6,512 bases of DNA from JBKJTP01 sp046590195 (GCA_046590195.1 JBKJTP010000279.1:1-6512), one strand, 5' to 3'; counted from the stretch's first letter, positions 1 through 5,111 are shown. Notes: a model not told the origin generated them from the letters alone. A program made the numbers and translations.

Positions 1-12
1 GGTTTCCCCTCA

Positions 13-64
13 CTCAGTCCTCAGTCCTCAGTCCTCAGTCCTCAGTCCTCGAACCTCAGTCCTC
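13..64. repeat. Heptanucleotide tandem repeat (CTCAGTC)n
   Basis: Five perfect head-to-tail copies of CTCAGTC occupy 13-47. A diverged copy CTCGAAC follows at 48-54, another perfect copy at 55-61 and a partial CTC at 62-64; a further partial unit (CTCA) lies at 9-12. The unit length is not a multiple of three and no convincing reading frame crosses the array, so it appears to be a non-coding microsatellite. It begins close to the left edge, so the upstream context is unknown. The repeat itself is certain; any function is not. Confidence 0.93.
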
Positions 65-75
65 CCGAGCAGTCT

Positions 76-95
76 TGGCTTGCCGGCTAAAGCCA
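76..95. repeat. Small inverted repeat, possible dispersed intergenic element
   Basis: TGGCTT (76-81) and AAGCCA (90-95) form a 6-bp stem around an 8-base loop containing GCCGGC. No T-tract follows, so it is unlikely to be an intrinsic terminator. The core CGGCTAAAGCC with the following GCGCTACA has the look of short palindromic elements dispersed between genes in some genomes, but only one copy lies in this window, so that reading is a guess. Confidence 0.4.
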
Positions 96-149
96 GCGCT
101 ACATCCGAACTAAATCCGAGATAATCGGCTTAATTGGGCGCTAATTCAA

Positions 150-170
150 GCTGCCGAATGATCGGCCAGC
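150..170 (+). other. Leader hairpin upstream of rplY
   Basis: GCTGCCGA (150-157) pairs with TCGG and CAGC (162-165 and 167-170) across an ATGA loop, giving an 8-bp stem with C166 bulged. A short pyrimidine-rich run follows (ATTTCCTTC) but not a true U-tract. It could be a weak terminator for an upstream gene outside the window or structure in the rplY mRNA leader. The pairing is visible; the role is unknown. Confidence 0.35.
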
Positions 171-199
171 ATTTCCTTCAACCCCGTTGGGCACTGCTC

Positions 200-229
200 C
201 TGAGTCGCGACTTTCTGAGTCGCAAGATT
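200..229. repeat. Imperfect 15-bp tandem duplication with internal palindrome
   Basis: CTGAGTCGCGACTTT (200-214) and CTGAGTCGCAAGATT (215-229) are adjacent and match at 12 of 15 positions, with the first nine bases identical. The first copy contains the perfect palindrome AGTCGCGACT at 203-212. The pair ends 39 bases before the rplY start codon, a plausible place for an operator or for structure in the mRNA leader. Confidence 0.6.
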
Positions 230-268
230 CTGCAGACGTAAGTGTGCGGCGGCTGAAAGAATACAACA

Positions 269-904
269 ATGTCATCAGTAAAACTCAACGCAGAGCCACG
301 CCCTAGTTTGGGTGGTTCTCATGCGGAGCAACTCCGCCGCCAGGGCCGCGTCCCCGGCATTATCTACGGTCACGGCGAGCCAACGACGACCTTCCACGTG
401 AAGGAGCTCGATCTCCGTCCTTTGATCTACACGCAGGAGACTCACACGATCGACTTCACGCTCGGCGGTAAGTCGAGCCGCGCGATCCTTCGCGAGGTGC
501 AGTTTCATCCAGTCACGGACCGCGTACGCCACATCGATCTTATCGTGCTTCATGCCGATGAGTTGATCAAGGTTGAAGTACCGTTCATCATGAAGGGCAC
601 CGCACCAGGTCAGCGCGATGGCGGTGCACTTGATATCACGATGCACAAGGTGATGGTCGAGGCGCTTCCTGATGCACTTCCAGAGCACATCGACGTTGAC
701 ATCTCGAACCTGAAGATGGGCCAGTCGATCCACGTCAACCAACTGCCGGCGCATCCAGGCTTCAAGATCCTGGGTGATGAGAATGCCGTGATCGTTGCTT
801 GCCAGCATCCGAAGACTGGTACCGATGAGACTGTTGCTGCAGCAGCCGATGCTATCGCAGAGCCAGAGCAGATTCAGGCTAAGGGTAAGAAGGACGAAGC
901 TTAA
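269..904 (+). CDS. rplY: 50S ribosomal protein L25/general stress protein CTC family
   Basis: A 211-residue protein of the long (TL5/CTC) class of bacterial L25, which binds 5S rRNA in the large ribosomal subunit. The N-terminal RNA-binding domain (about 1-92) shows the family hallmarks RRQGRVPGIIYG (23-34) and REVQFHPVTDRVRHIDL (75-91). The C-terminal CTC beta domain (about 97-180) includes VEVPF (102-106), the GG.L turn (118-121) and DVDISNLKMGQSIHV (142-156). The tail after 182 is rich in Ala, Glu, Gln and Lys and probably disordered, as is common in this class. The ATG at 269 gives the expected N-terminus; no clear Shine-Dalgarno sequence precedes it (only GAAAGA). A strong terminator lies 22 bases after the stop, and pth follows. 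The long antisense reading frame opposite this gene is a shadow. Confidence 0.96.
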   Translation: MSSVKLNAEPRPSLGGSHAEQLRRQGRVPGIIYGHGEPTTTFHVKELDLRPLIYTQETHTIDFTLGGKSSRAILREVQFHPVTDRVRHIDLIVLHADELIKVEVPFIMKGTAPGQRDGGALDITMHKVMVEALPDALPEHIDVDISNLKMGQSIHVNQLPAHPGFKILGDENAVIVACQHPKTGTDETVAAAADAIAEPEQIQAKGKKDEA

Positions 905-926
905 TTCGTCTTTAGACTTCTATGAG

Positions 927-961
927 GCTCGTACTTCGTCGAAGTGCGAGCTTTCTTTTTT
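927..961 (+). terminator. Intrinsic terminator between rplY and pth
   Basis: GCTCGTACTTC (927-937) pairs with GAAGTGCGAGC (941-951) over a GTC loop, giving 11 base pairs including one G-U wobble. TTTCTTTTTT (952-961) follows directly. This is a textbook Rho-independent terminator for rplY. It ends only 15 bases before the pth start codon, so pth expression depends on readthrough or on a promoter inside or overlapping this spacer. Confidence 0.9.
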
Positions 962-976
962 ATCGCAAAAGAAATT

Positions 977-1618
977 ATGAAAGTGATCGTCGGTCTCGGT
1001 AACATCGGCTCCGAGTACGCTCACACCAGGCACAATATCGGCTTCGAGGTTGTCGATGCATTCGAGCCGCAGCTTGAACGAGCCACTGGATGGAAGGCCG
1101 GCAAGGGCGAGTTCTACTTCACCAAAGGATATTGGCGCAATGAAGATGTGATCCTCGTTAAGCCGACGACCTTTATGAATCTCTCCGGCCGCGCAACACA
1201 GCAAGTGCTGGCGTTCTATAAGGCCGAAGTCGAGGATCTGCTCGTCATTACCGATGATATCGCGATCCCGCTCGGCAAGCTGCGCCTGCGGTTGCTTGGC
1301 TCCGATGGCGGGCACAACGGCCTCTCGAGCATCATTCAATCGCTTGGGACGAACAAATATGCGAGGCTTCGTTGCGGCGTCGGCGGCGATTTCCCGAAGG
1401 GCCAGCAAGCTCGATATGTGCTGTCGAAGTTCAAGAAGGATGAAGAGGCATTGGCGAAGCAGATGATCGATAGTGGCGTTATGGCATGCAAGTCGATCAT
1501 CGAACTCGGCCTCGAGAAAGCGATGAACATCGTGAACGTCGGCGAGGAAAGGCCGAAGCCAGTGAAGCTGGTGAAGAAGGATGGTCCATCAAGCGAAGGG
1601 ACTACATCAGTTATCTAA
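977..1618 (+). CDS. pth: Peptidyl-tRNA hydrolase
   Basis: Cytoplasmic esterase that frees tRNA from peptidyl-tRNA dropped by stalled ribosomes. From the ATG at 977 it is 213 residues, slightly longer than the usual 185-195 because of a Lys-rich tail after about residue 190. Active-site positions of the family are present: N9 in VGLGN, catalytic H19 in TRHNIGF, N68 in TTFMNLSG, D93 in ITDDIAIPLG, H113-N114 in GSDGGHNGL and R132 in RLRCGVGGD. An in-frame GTG at 944 would add 11 residues, but it lies inside the terminator hairpin and family members begin at MKVIVGLGN, so 977 is chosen. There is no strong ribosome-binding site (AAAAGAAATT precedes the ATG). The rplY-pth pairing is common in bacteria, and the tRNA-Leu gene follows 82 bases after the stop with no obvious terminator between. 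Confidence 0.96.
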   Translation: MKVIVGLGNIGSEYAHTRHNIGFEVVDAFEPQLERATGWKAGKGEFYFTKGYWRNEDVILVKPTTFMNLSGRATQQVLAFYKAEVEDLLVITDDIAIPLGKLRLRLLGSDGGHNGLSSIIQSLGTNKYARLRCGVGGDFPKGQQARYVLSKFKKDEEALAKQMIDSGVMACKSIIELGLEKAMNIVNVGEERPKPVKLVKKDGPSSEGTTSVI

Positions 1619-1672
1619 TAGCCAAAGATGTCGGAACCGCTGCGAAGCAAGGCAGTGTTTTCCGTCGCCTGA

Positions 1673-1688
1673 CAAGCAGAAATGCTTG
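1673..1688 (+). other. Short GAAA-capped hairpin before the tRNA gene
   Basis: CAAGCA (1673-1678) and TGCTTG (1683-1688) pair perfectly around a GAAA tetraloop, 12 bases ahead of the tRNA-Leu 5' end. The following AATTATACCC is not a U-tract, so it is a poor terminator. It may be structure in a pth-tRNA precursor transcript or chance. Confidence 0.3.
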
Positions 1689-1700
1689 AATTATACCCAA

Positions 1701-1784
1701 GCCCGGGTGGCGAAATTGGTAGACGCACCGTCTTCAGGTGGCGGCGCTCGTGAGGGCGTGCGAGTTCGAGTCTCGCCCCGGGCA
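1701..1784 (+). tRNA. tRNA-Leu (anticodon CAG)
   Basis: A complete 84-base class II tRNA. Acceptor stem GCCCGGG (1701-1707) pairs with CCCGGGC (1777-1783), with discriminator A1784. The D-arm is GCG/CGC with a GG-containing loop. The anticodon stem CCGTC/GGCGG (1728-1732, 1740-1744) encloses loop TTCAGGT with anticodon CAG at 1735-1737, which reads CUG. The long variable arm CGCTC-GTGA-GGGCG (1745-1758) forms 5 base pairs with a GNRA loop. The T-arm GCGAG-TTCGAGT-CTCGC is at 1760-1776. A leucine identity fits the long variable arm, discriminator A and CAG anticodon. The 3' CCA is not encoded (CAT follows the discriminator), so it must be added by CCA nucleotidyltransferase. Confidence 0.97.
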
Positions 1785-1790
1785 CATAAG

Positions 1791-1824
1791 CAAAAGAGCA
1801 TCGACGAACGTCGATGCTCTTTTG
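1791..1824. terminator. Bidirectional intrinsic terminator
   Basis: CAAAAGAGCATCGAC (1791-1805) and GTCGATGCTCTTTTG (1810-1824) form a near-perfect 15-bp inverted repeat around a four-base GAAC loop. The G/C-containing core is flanked by AAAA on one side and TTTT on the other, so it offers a U-tract to transcripts from both directions. It lies 6 bases after the tRNA-Leu on the plus strand and 19 bases beyond the methyltransferase stop codon on the minus strand. It therefore most likely ends both convergent transcripts. Confidence 0.88.
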
Positions 1825-1843
1825 AGTTGGCAGCTTTACTGTC

Positions 1844-2701
1844 TTACTTCAATATATTTAGCGCGTCATCGAGGCGGTTCATGTTAAAGCGGAACGGCAT
1901 GTCCCATGCATCGCGAACATGAATGAAGCAATTGGAGACGAGGTCGTTATCTACGGTCGAGATCTCGTACTTCGCACCTGAGAGCAGCGAGCAGAATTCC
2001 TCCGGGTAGAAGTAAGTGTACTCGTAATTCTCGATCTCGCACATCTCGTAGCAATTGCGATTGAGGAAGCTGATTGCAACGCCTTCTTTCGCATAACGCA
2101 ATGAGCGCTCCATCAATCGCAGCAATGCGGAGACGCGATTCTTCTGCGGGAAGATGAACTTCAGGCACGGCGCAACGCCAAAGAGGGTAACGTAATCGTA
2201 GGACTCCTCGAACTCGTACTTGAAGAAATCGAACGCGATCGCATCAACCTCAGGGAAGCGCTTCTTCACCACCTTGATCTGCTCTTCGGAGATATCGATC
2301 GCTGTGATCGCAGCAGGCTTGATGCCCTTCTTTGCGAGGTACTCGAAGAAGAGACCGTTGCCGGTGCCGACATCGAGCAATGTCTTGCCATTGAGATCGA
2401 CACGCGAGAGGAAGTAATCGAACTGCGAATACATCTGCTCTGGATCGGCCCAGTCGTTCGCATCGTAATTCTCTTTGGCTTCGAGAACGTTCTGATCGTA
2501 GTAGTAGGCAAGCGACTCCGGCGAAAGGGCCCGGCCCGGCACGAGATACGTACCCATGACGACGTTCGGATCAGGAGCCACAGCAGGAGTTTCTGCTGGC
2601 GATGCCTTTTCCACCTTTGGTGTAACAGTGGCCGTTGGTGTAGCAGTGGCGGCCTTGCCATTGCCATTCGTCAGTACTAGAGATTCTGCTTCTAAGCTCA
2701 T
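1844..2701 (-). CDS. Class I SAM-dependent methyltransferase with low-complexity N-terminus
   Basis: A 285-residue protein and the last gene of the minus-strand cassette. The Rossmann-type methyltransferase core (about 90-260) shows SAM-binding motif I LLDVGTGNGLFFEYL (108-122), an acidic residue after strand 2 in AIDIS (134-138) for the ribose hydroxyls, and a motif II-like AIAFDFF (154-160). The substrate cannot be told from the sequence. Residues 1-48 are rich in Ala, Thr, Pro and Val and contain two hexapeptide repeats (ATATPT, ATVTPK at 18-29); this part is probably disordered and not needed for the fold. The start ATG at 2701 overlaps the LarE stop in an ATGA arrangement, supporting translational coupling and this start. 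An internal Met at residue 49 (codon at 2557-2555) is an alternative that would remove the low-complexity part. No signal peptide or membrane segment is seen. The fold assignment is firm, the function open. Confidence 0.88.
   Translation of the reverse strand: MSLEAESLVLTNGNGKAATATPTATVTPKVEKASPAETPAVAPDPNVVMGTYLVPGRALSPESLAYYYDQNVLEAKENYDANDWADPEQMYSQFDYFLSRVDLNGKTLLDVGTGNGLFFEYLAKKGIKPAAITAIDISEEQIKVVKKRFPEVDAIAFDFFKYEFEESYDYVTLFGVAPCLKFIFPQKNRVSALLRLMERSLRYAKEGVAISFLNRNCYEMCEIENYEYTYFYPEEFCSLLSGAKYEISTVDNDLVSNCFIHVRDAWDMPFRFNMNRLDDALNILK
2617..2650 (-). repeat. 18-bp period internal repeat in the methyltransferase gene
   Basis: On the plus strand TTGGTGTAACAGTGGC (2617-2632) recurs as TTGGTGTAGCAGTGGC (2635-2650), with one mismatch and an 18-bp period. 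Because the period is a multiple of three it gives a duplicated hexapeptide, ATATPT then ATVTPK, at residues 18-29. It probably arose by slippage or local duplication within the low-complexity extension. Confidence 0.75.
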
Positions 2702-3609
2702 TTCGATGCTGTTGCGGGCGATAGATAACTTTGCTTTTCGTCTTCGGTTAAGACTTCGTTCATGCTTCCTGAACGGAAGCCCTGAAGATCGAGTGTGATG
2801 TAAACGAATCCGAGGCTCTTTAATCCCTGAAGCGCTGCCTGACGTACATCCTCTGCAAGCAGCTTTTGAAATTCTTTGACACCGATCTCAACGCGTGCGG
2901 TCTTGTCATCATGATAGCGAACTCGCACGACCTTGAAGCCAAGATCATAGAGCAGGTTCTCTGCTGCGTCGATGCGCTTCAGCTTGTCCTTGTCGATCGA
3001 AGTGTGATAGGGAAAGCGAGAGGAGAGACATGCGAAGGACGGCTTCTCGCTTGTCGGAAGTCCACGCTTGCGTGATAGCTCTCGTATCTCTGCTTTCGTG
3101 AGTTGTGCATCGGCAAGAGGCGATACAACTTCCTGCTCCGTTCTTGCACGTGTCCCAGGCCTGAACTCACCGAGATCATCGAGGTTAGTGCCGTCGATGA
3201 CATGTGCAAAGCCCACCGCTTCACGGATCGGCTCGAGCTTCGAGAAGAGCTCCGTCTTGCAGTAGTAACAGCGATCAGGTGGATTCTCTTGAAACTTCAG
3301 AACATCAGTCTCCTCGGTGCGGACCGTGCGATAGGAGATCTCAATGAGATCGGCGAGCCTCATAGCTTCGGCAAGCTCTCGCTCGGGATAGGTGTCGCTG
3401 ATGCCAATGACTGCAAGCACGTGGTCCTTGCCGAGTGCTTCCTTTGCGCAAGCCAGAAGCAACGTTGAATCGACACCACCGGAGAATCCTAGCACAACAG
3501 AACCAAGCTCACGCAGCGACGCGAGCAATCGCTGCTCCTTGGCTTCAAGCAAAGAGGCATCAATTGGACTATCTGCTATGGGCAGCTCGATCAGAGTGGA
3601 CTGGGACAT
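2698..3609 (-). CDS. larE: LarE-type ATP-dependent sulfur transferase (PP-loop)
   Basis: A 303-residue cytoplasmic PP-loop protein matching LarE. In the nickel-pincer cofactor pathway LarE adenylylates a carboxylate of pyridinium-3,5-dicarboxylate mononucleotide and installs sulfur. The PP-loop SGGVDS is at 43-48 in VVLGFSGGVDSTLLLA. PPDRCYYCKTELF (110-122) gives C114 and C117, and EKPSFACLSSRFPY (188-201) gives C194, the position expected for the sulfur-donating cysteine. Three cysteines in a CxxC plus distant C layout fit the subclass proposed to hold a [4Fe-4S] cluster and act catalytically rather than sacrificing one cysteine. The start ATG shares one base with the ATP-grasp stop (TAATG), and the TGA overlaps the methyltransferase ATG. 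No larA, larB or larC lies in the window, so it may act on another substrate; larE is a family name here, not proof of role. Confidence 0.88.
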   Translation of the reverse strand: MSQSTLIELPIADSPIDASLLEAKEQRLLASLRELGSVVLGFSGGVDSTLLLACAKEALGKDHVLAVIGISDTYPERELAEAMRLADLIEISYRTVRTEETDVLKFQENPPDRCYYCKTELFSKLEPIREAVGFAHVIDGTNLDDLGEFRPGTRARTEQEVVSPLADAQLTKAEIRELSRKRGLPTSEKPSFACLSSRFPYHTSIDKDKLKRIDAAENLLYDLGFKVVRVRYHDDKTARVEIGVKEFQKLLAEDVRQAALQGLKSLGFVYITLDLQGFRSGSMNEVLTEDEKQSYLSPATASK

Positions 3610-4532
3610 TAGGTGGCTTTGGCGGCCTTGGCCGTGGTAAGAGCAAGCCGTTCAACAATGCTGTCAAATAGTGCGTTCGGGATGCCATCCGGCGTCTTGT
3701 CTCGGGTCCGCATGTCGCACATATCGTTGACGTAGTCTACTACTACAAATTGCGAGTCTTCAAAGCTTGTTGCGGTCCGGAGCGCGATCTCACTGGAAAA
3801 GAAGTTCAGCTTGCTGATTGCCGCGATCGAGCGCATGATCCGCTTTAGGGCTTTGAGCTTGTAATAGTGTTCTTCGGCTGTTGTCACTTCCGCATACTCA
3901 TGGGTGAGGTCATCCCACCAGCAAAGGAATACCTTTCCATAAACATAGAAGCATCTGAACCAGCACCGCCTACCTTCGATGATGCGAGGGTAGATCTTCT
4001 CCTGGATCAGATACTTGTCCTCTTCGAATTCTTTACGTGTATTTAATACATCGAGTAGGGATTCAGCACCGGTGACGACGCCAATTCCGCCGCCAGTTGT
4101 GTTTGCAGGCTTGATGATGAATGGACGGCCAAGGTGGGCCAGGTCCTCAAGCTTGAGCTCGAGATCTTCGGCATCGACGTAAGGTGAGATGATGATGGAG
4201 AAGGGGACATGGAGTCCGGCCGAGATGAACTCCAAATGCATGCTGGCCTTGTCGATGCAATGCGTCGTCTCGTCGTATGGATTGACCAACGAGCCACCAC
4301 GCTTGACGATCGATCGACCGAGTGCTTCGTAACGCGCGTCGATGTCCCATGCCCTATCCAGGTAGAGCGTAAACTCCAGCTTCTTCTTCTGTACGTGCTG
4401 CAAAACCTCATCGACGTTGTGATCGCAAACGTTGAACGTGGTGAGCCGTCGCTTCTGGACAAGCTCCTCCAGCGCCCGAGCGAATAGCTCGTCGTGTTCC
4501 CAGGTCCAGGCAATGGCTAGGTCGTAGCGCAA
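3609..4532 (-). CDS. ATP-grasp domain ligase of unknown substrate
   Basis: A 307-residue soluble protein, first gene of the minus-strand cassette. The ATP-grasp fold is indicated by RPFIIKPANTTGGGIGVV (136-153), with ATP-binding K141 and a glycine-rich loop, by YLIQEKI (174-180) with the hinge strand and E178, and by FFSSEIAL (244-251) with FVVVDYVNDMCDMR (262-275), where E248, D266 and N269 are likely Mg2+ ligands. DKASMH (94-99) resembles the start of the central domain, and the first 90 residues form a probable pre-ATP-grasp domain. Such enzymes form an acyl phosphate and join it to an amine or thiol. The start is TTG at 4532; no ATG or GTG lies in frame between it and the upstream TAG at 4571-4569. 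The stop overlaps the LarE ATG by one base. RimK-like peptide ligation is possible but not shown. Confidence 0.83.
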   Translation of the reverse strand: MRYDLAIAWTWEHDELFARALEELVQKRRLTTFNVCDHNVDEVLQHVQKKKLEFTLYLDRAWDIDARYEALGRSIVKRGGSLVNPYDETTHCIDKASMHLEFISAGLHVPFSIIISPYVDAEDLELKLEDLAHLGRPFIIKPANTTGGGIGVVTGAESLLDVLNTRKEFEEDKYLIQEKIYPRIIEGRRCWFRCFYVYGKVFLCWWDDLTHEYAEVTTAEEHYYKLKALKRIMRSIAAISKLNFFSSEIALRTATSFEDSQFVVVDYVNDMCDMRTRDKTPDGIPNALFDSIVERLALTTAKAAKAT

Positions 4533-4553
4533 GGTGATCGACTTAACAGGTCG

Positions 4554-4561
4554 TAAATTTG
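4554..4561 (+). promoter_or_regulatory. Possible Bacteroidota-type -7 element
   Basis: TAAATTTG matches the TAnnTTTG -7 consensus of Bacteroidota primary promoters exactly. It lies in the 60-bp gap between the divergent ATP-grasp and lipoprotein genes and would place transcription start around 4567, 25-60 bases before the candidate lipoprotein starts. No clear TTG -33 element is seen at the usual distance, which weakens the call. The opposite-strand promoter for the cassette must lie in the same gap but cannot be pinpointed. Confidence 0.35.
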
Positions 4562-4592
4562 TACATCTCTACAAGCCCTCGCTCAGTCAAAG

Positions 4593-5111
4593 GTGACAGG
4601 GCAACAATTTGACTCCTTGACTCCATTGAAACAAAGCTTCTATCTTTTTCTGTGCCTGCTCTTTATCGCGACCGGATGCGATAAGGGGTTGGCACCTCCG
4701 CCACAACAGCCGTCGATCAAGGGCAAGGTCCGCTTTCTCTCAGAGTGGCCACATAAGGATTCGCTCGGTACTCGCTTTATGGCGCTTGCACTGGCAAAGG
4801 TGCCCCCTCCATATACGGGCACGCAGCTTCTGGCTGGATTCGGTACAACGATACTACCGGTGATCACCTCCTTTGTCTATGGGACTCTCGATACCAGCTT
4901 TTACTTCGAGCTCGATACCGGCAACTACTACTATCTCGGGGTAGCGCAGCAATTCGGTCCGGATTTTACGAAGGACTGGCAGATACTCGGCTTTGCGCAT
5001 GATGAGTTCGATTCCGCTCGAGTGTTCAATATTGGCCCGAACGACCGCATCAAAGATATCCTCATCGACGTGAGGTTTGATTCTCTTCCCAGACAGCCTT
5101 TCGTGAAATGA
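4593..5111 (+). CDS. Small lipoprotein preceding a TonB-dependent receptor
   Basis: Up to 172 residues with a lipoprotein signal: polar start, hydrophobic SFYLFLCLLFIA, then lipobox IATGC with the lipidated Cys at residue 29 counted from GTG at 4593. It should be exported and anchored in the outer or inner membrane facing the periplasm. The TTG at 4626 would give a more typical signal (MKQSFYLFL..., Cys at 18); TTG at 4617 is also possible. No ribosome-binding site decides between them. After a Pro-rich linker (APPPQQP, 34-40) the mature part (about 41-165) has alternating hydrophobic and aromatic residues (SFYFELDTGNYYYLGVA; KDILIDVRFDSLP), suggesting a small beta-sandwich. I do not recognise the family. 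Its TGA overlaps the receptor start by 4 bases (ATGA), so the two are probably co-expressed and may work together, like the surface lipoproteins that accompany TonB-dependent receptors in Bacteroidota. Confidence 0.78.
   Translation: MTGQQFDSLTPLKQSFYLFLCLLFIATGCDKGLAPPPQQPSIKGKVRFLSEWPHKDSLGTRFMALALAKVPPPYTGTQLLAGFGTTILPVITSFVYGTLDTSFYFELDTGNYYYLGVAQQFGPDFTKDWQILGFAHDEFDSARVFNIGPNDRIKDILIDVRFDSLPRQPFVK

Larger units (their letters stand above)
65..268 (+). other. Non-coding leader upstream of rplY
   Basis: This stretch of about 200 bases carries no convincing gene on either strand. It probably contains the rplY promoter and 5' untranslated region, but I cannot assign a clean -35/-10 pair or a TAnnTTTG element. 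It holds two small hairpins (76-95 and 150-170), an imperfect 15-bp tandem duplication (200-229) and a 10-bp palindrome AGTCGCGACT (203-212). In E. coli, L25 has been reported to regulate its own mRNA through the leader; whether this leader does the same is untested. Confidence 0.5.

Noticed and set aside
13..64. CRISPR array
   Set aside because: The unit is 7 bp with no spacers; it is a simple tandem repeat.
1..90. Possible 3' end of an upstream gene reading through the heptamer array
   Set aside because: All three plus frames stay open through the repeat because it lacks stop triplets; the predicted Ser/Pro/Gln peptides only reflect the repeat and give no family signal.
275..808. 177-codon minus-strand open frame opposite rplY
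   Set aside because: It lies wholly antisense to a well-supported L25 gene and shows no recognisable domain; it is a by-product of the codon bias of rplY.
944..976. Upstream GTG start for pth adding 11 residues (MRAFFFIAKEI)
   Set aside because: The GTG sits in the descending arm of the terminator stem, and Pth proteins begin at the MKVIVGLGN strand.
920..1408. 162-codon minus-strand open frame opposite pth
   Set aside because: Antisense to pth, whose active-site motifs are intact; no independent evidence of coding.
1669..1697. Sigma70-like promoter CTGACA-17-TATACC for tRNA-Leu
   Set aside because: The spacing is good, but the -10-like box ends only 3 bases before the mature tRNA, which would put the transcription start inside the tRNA.
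1581..1922. 113-codon plus-strand frame running through the tRNA and terminator
   Set aside because: It overlaps a complete tRNA gene, a terminator and the end of the methyltransferase gene, so it is not a real coding region.
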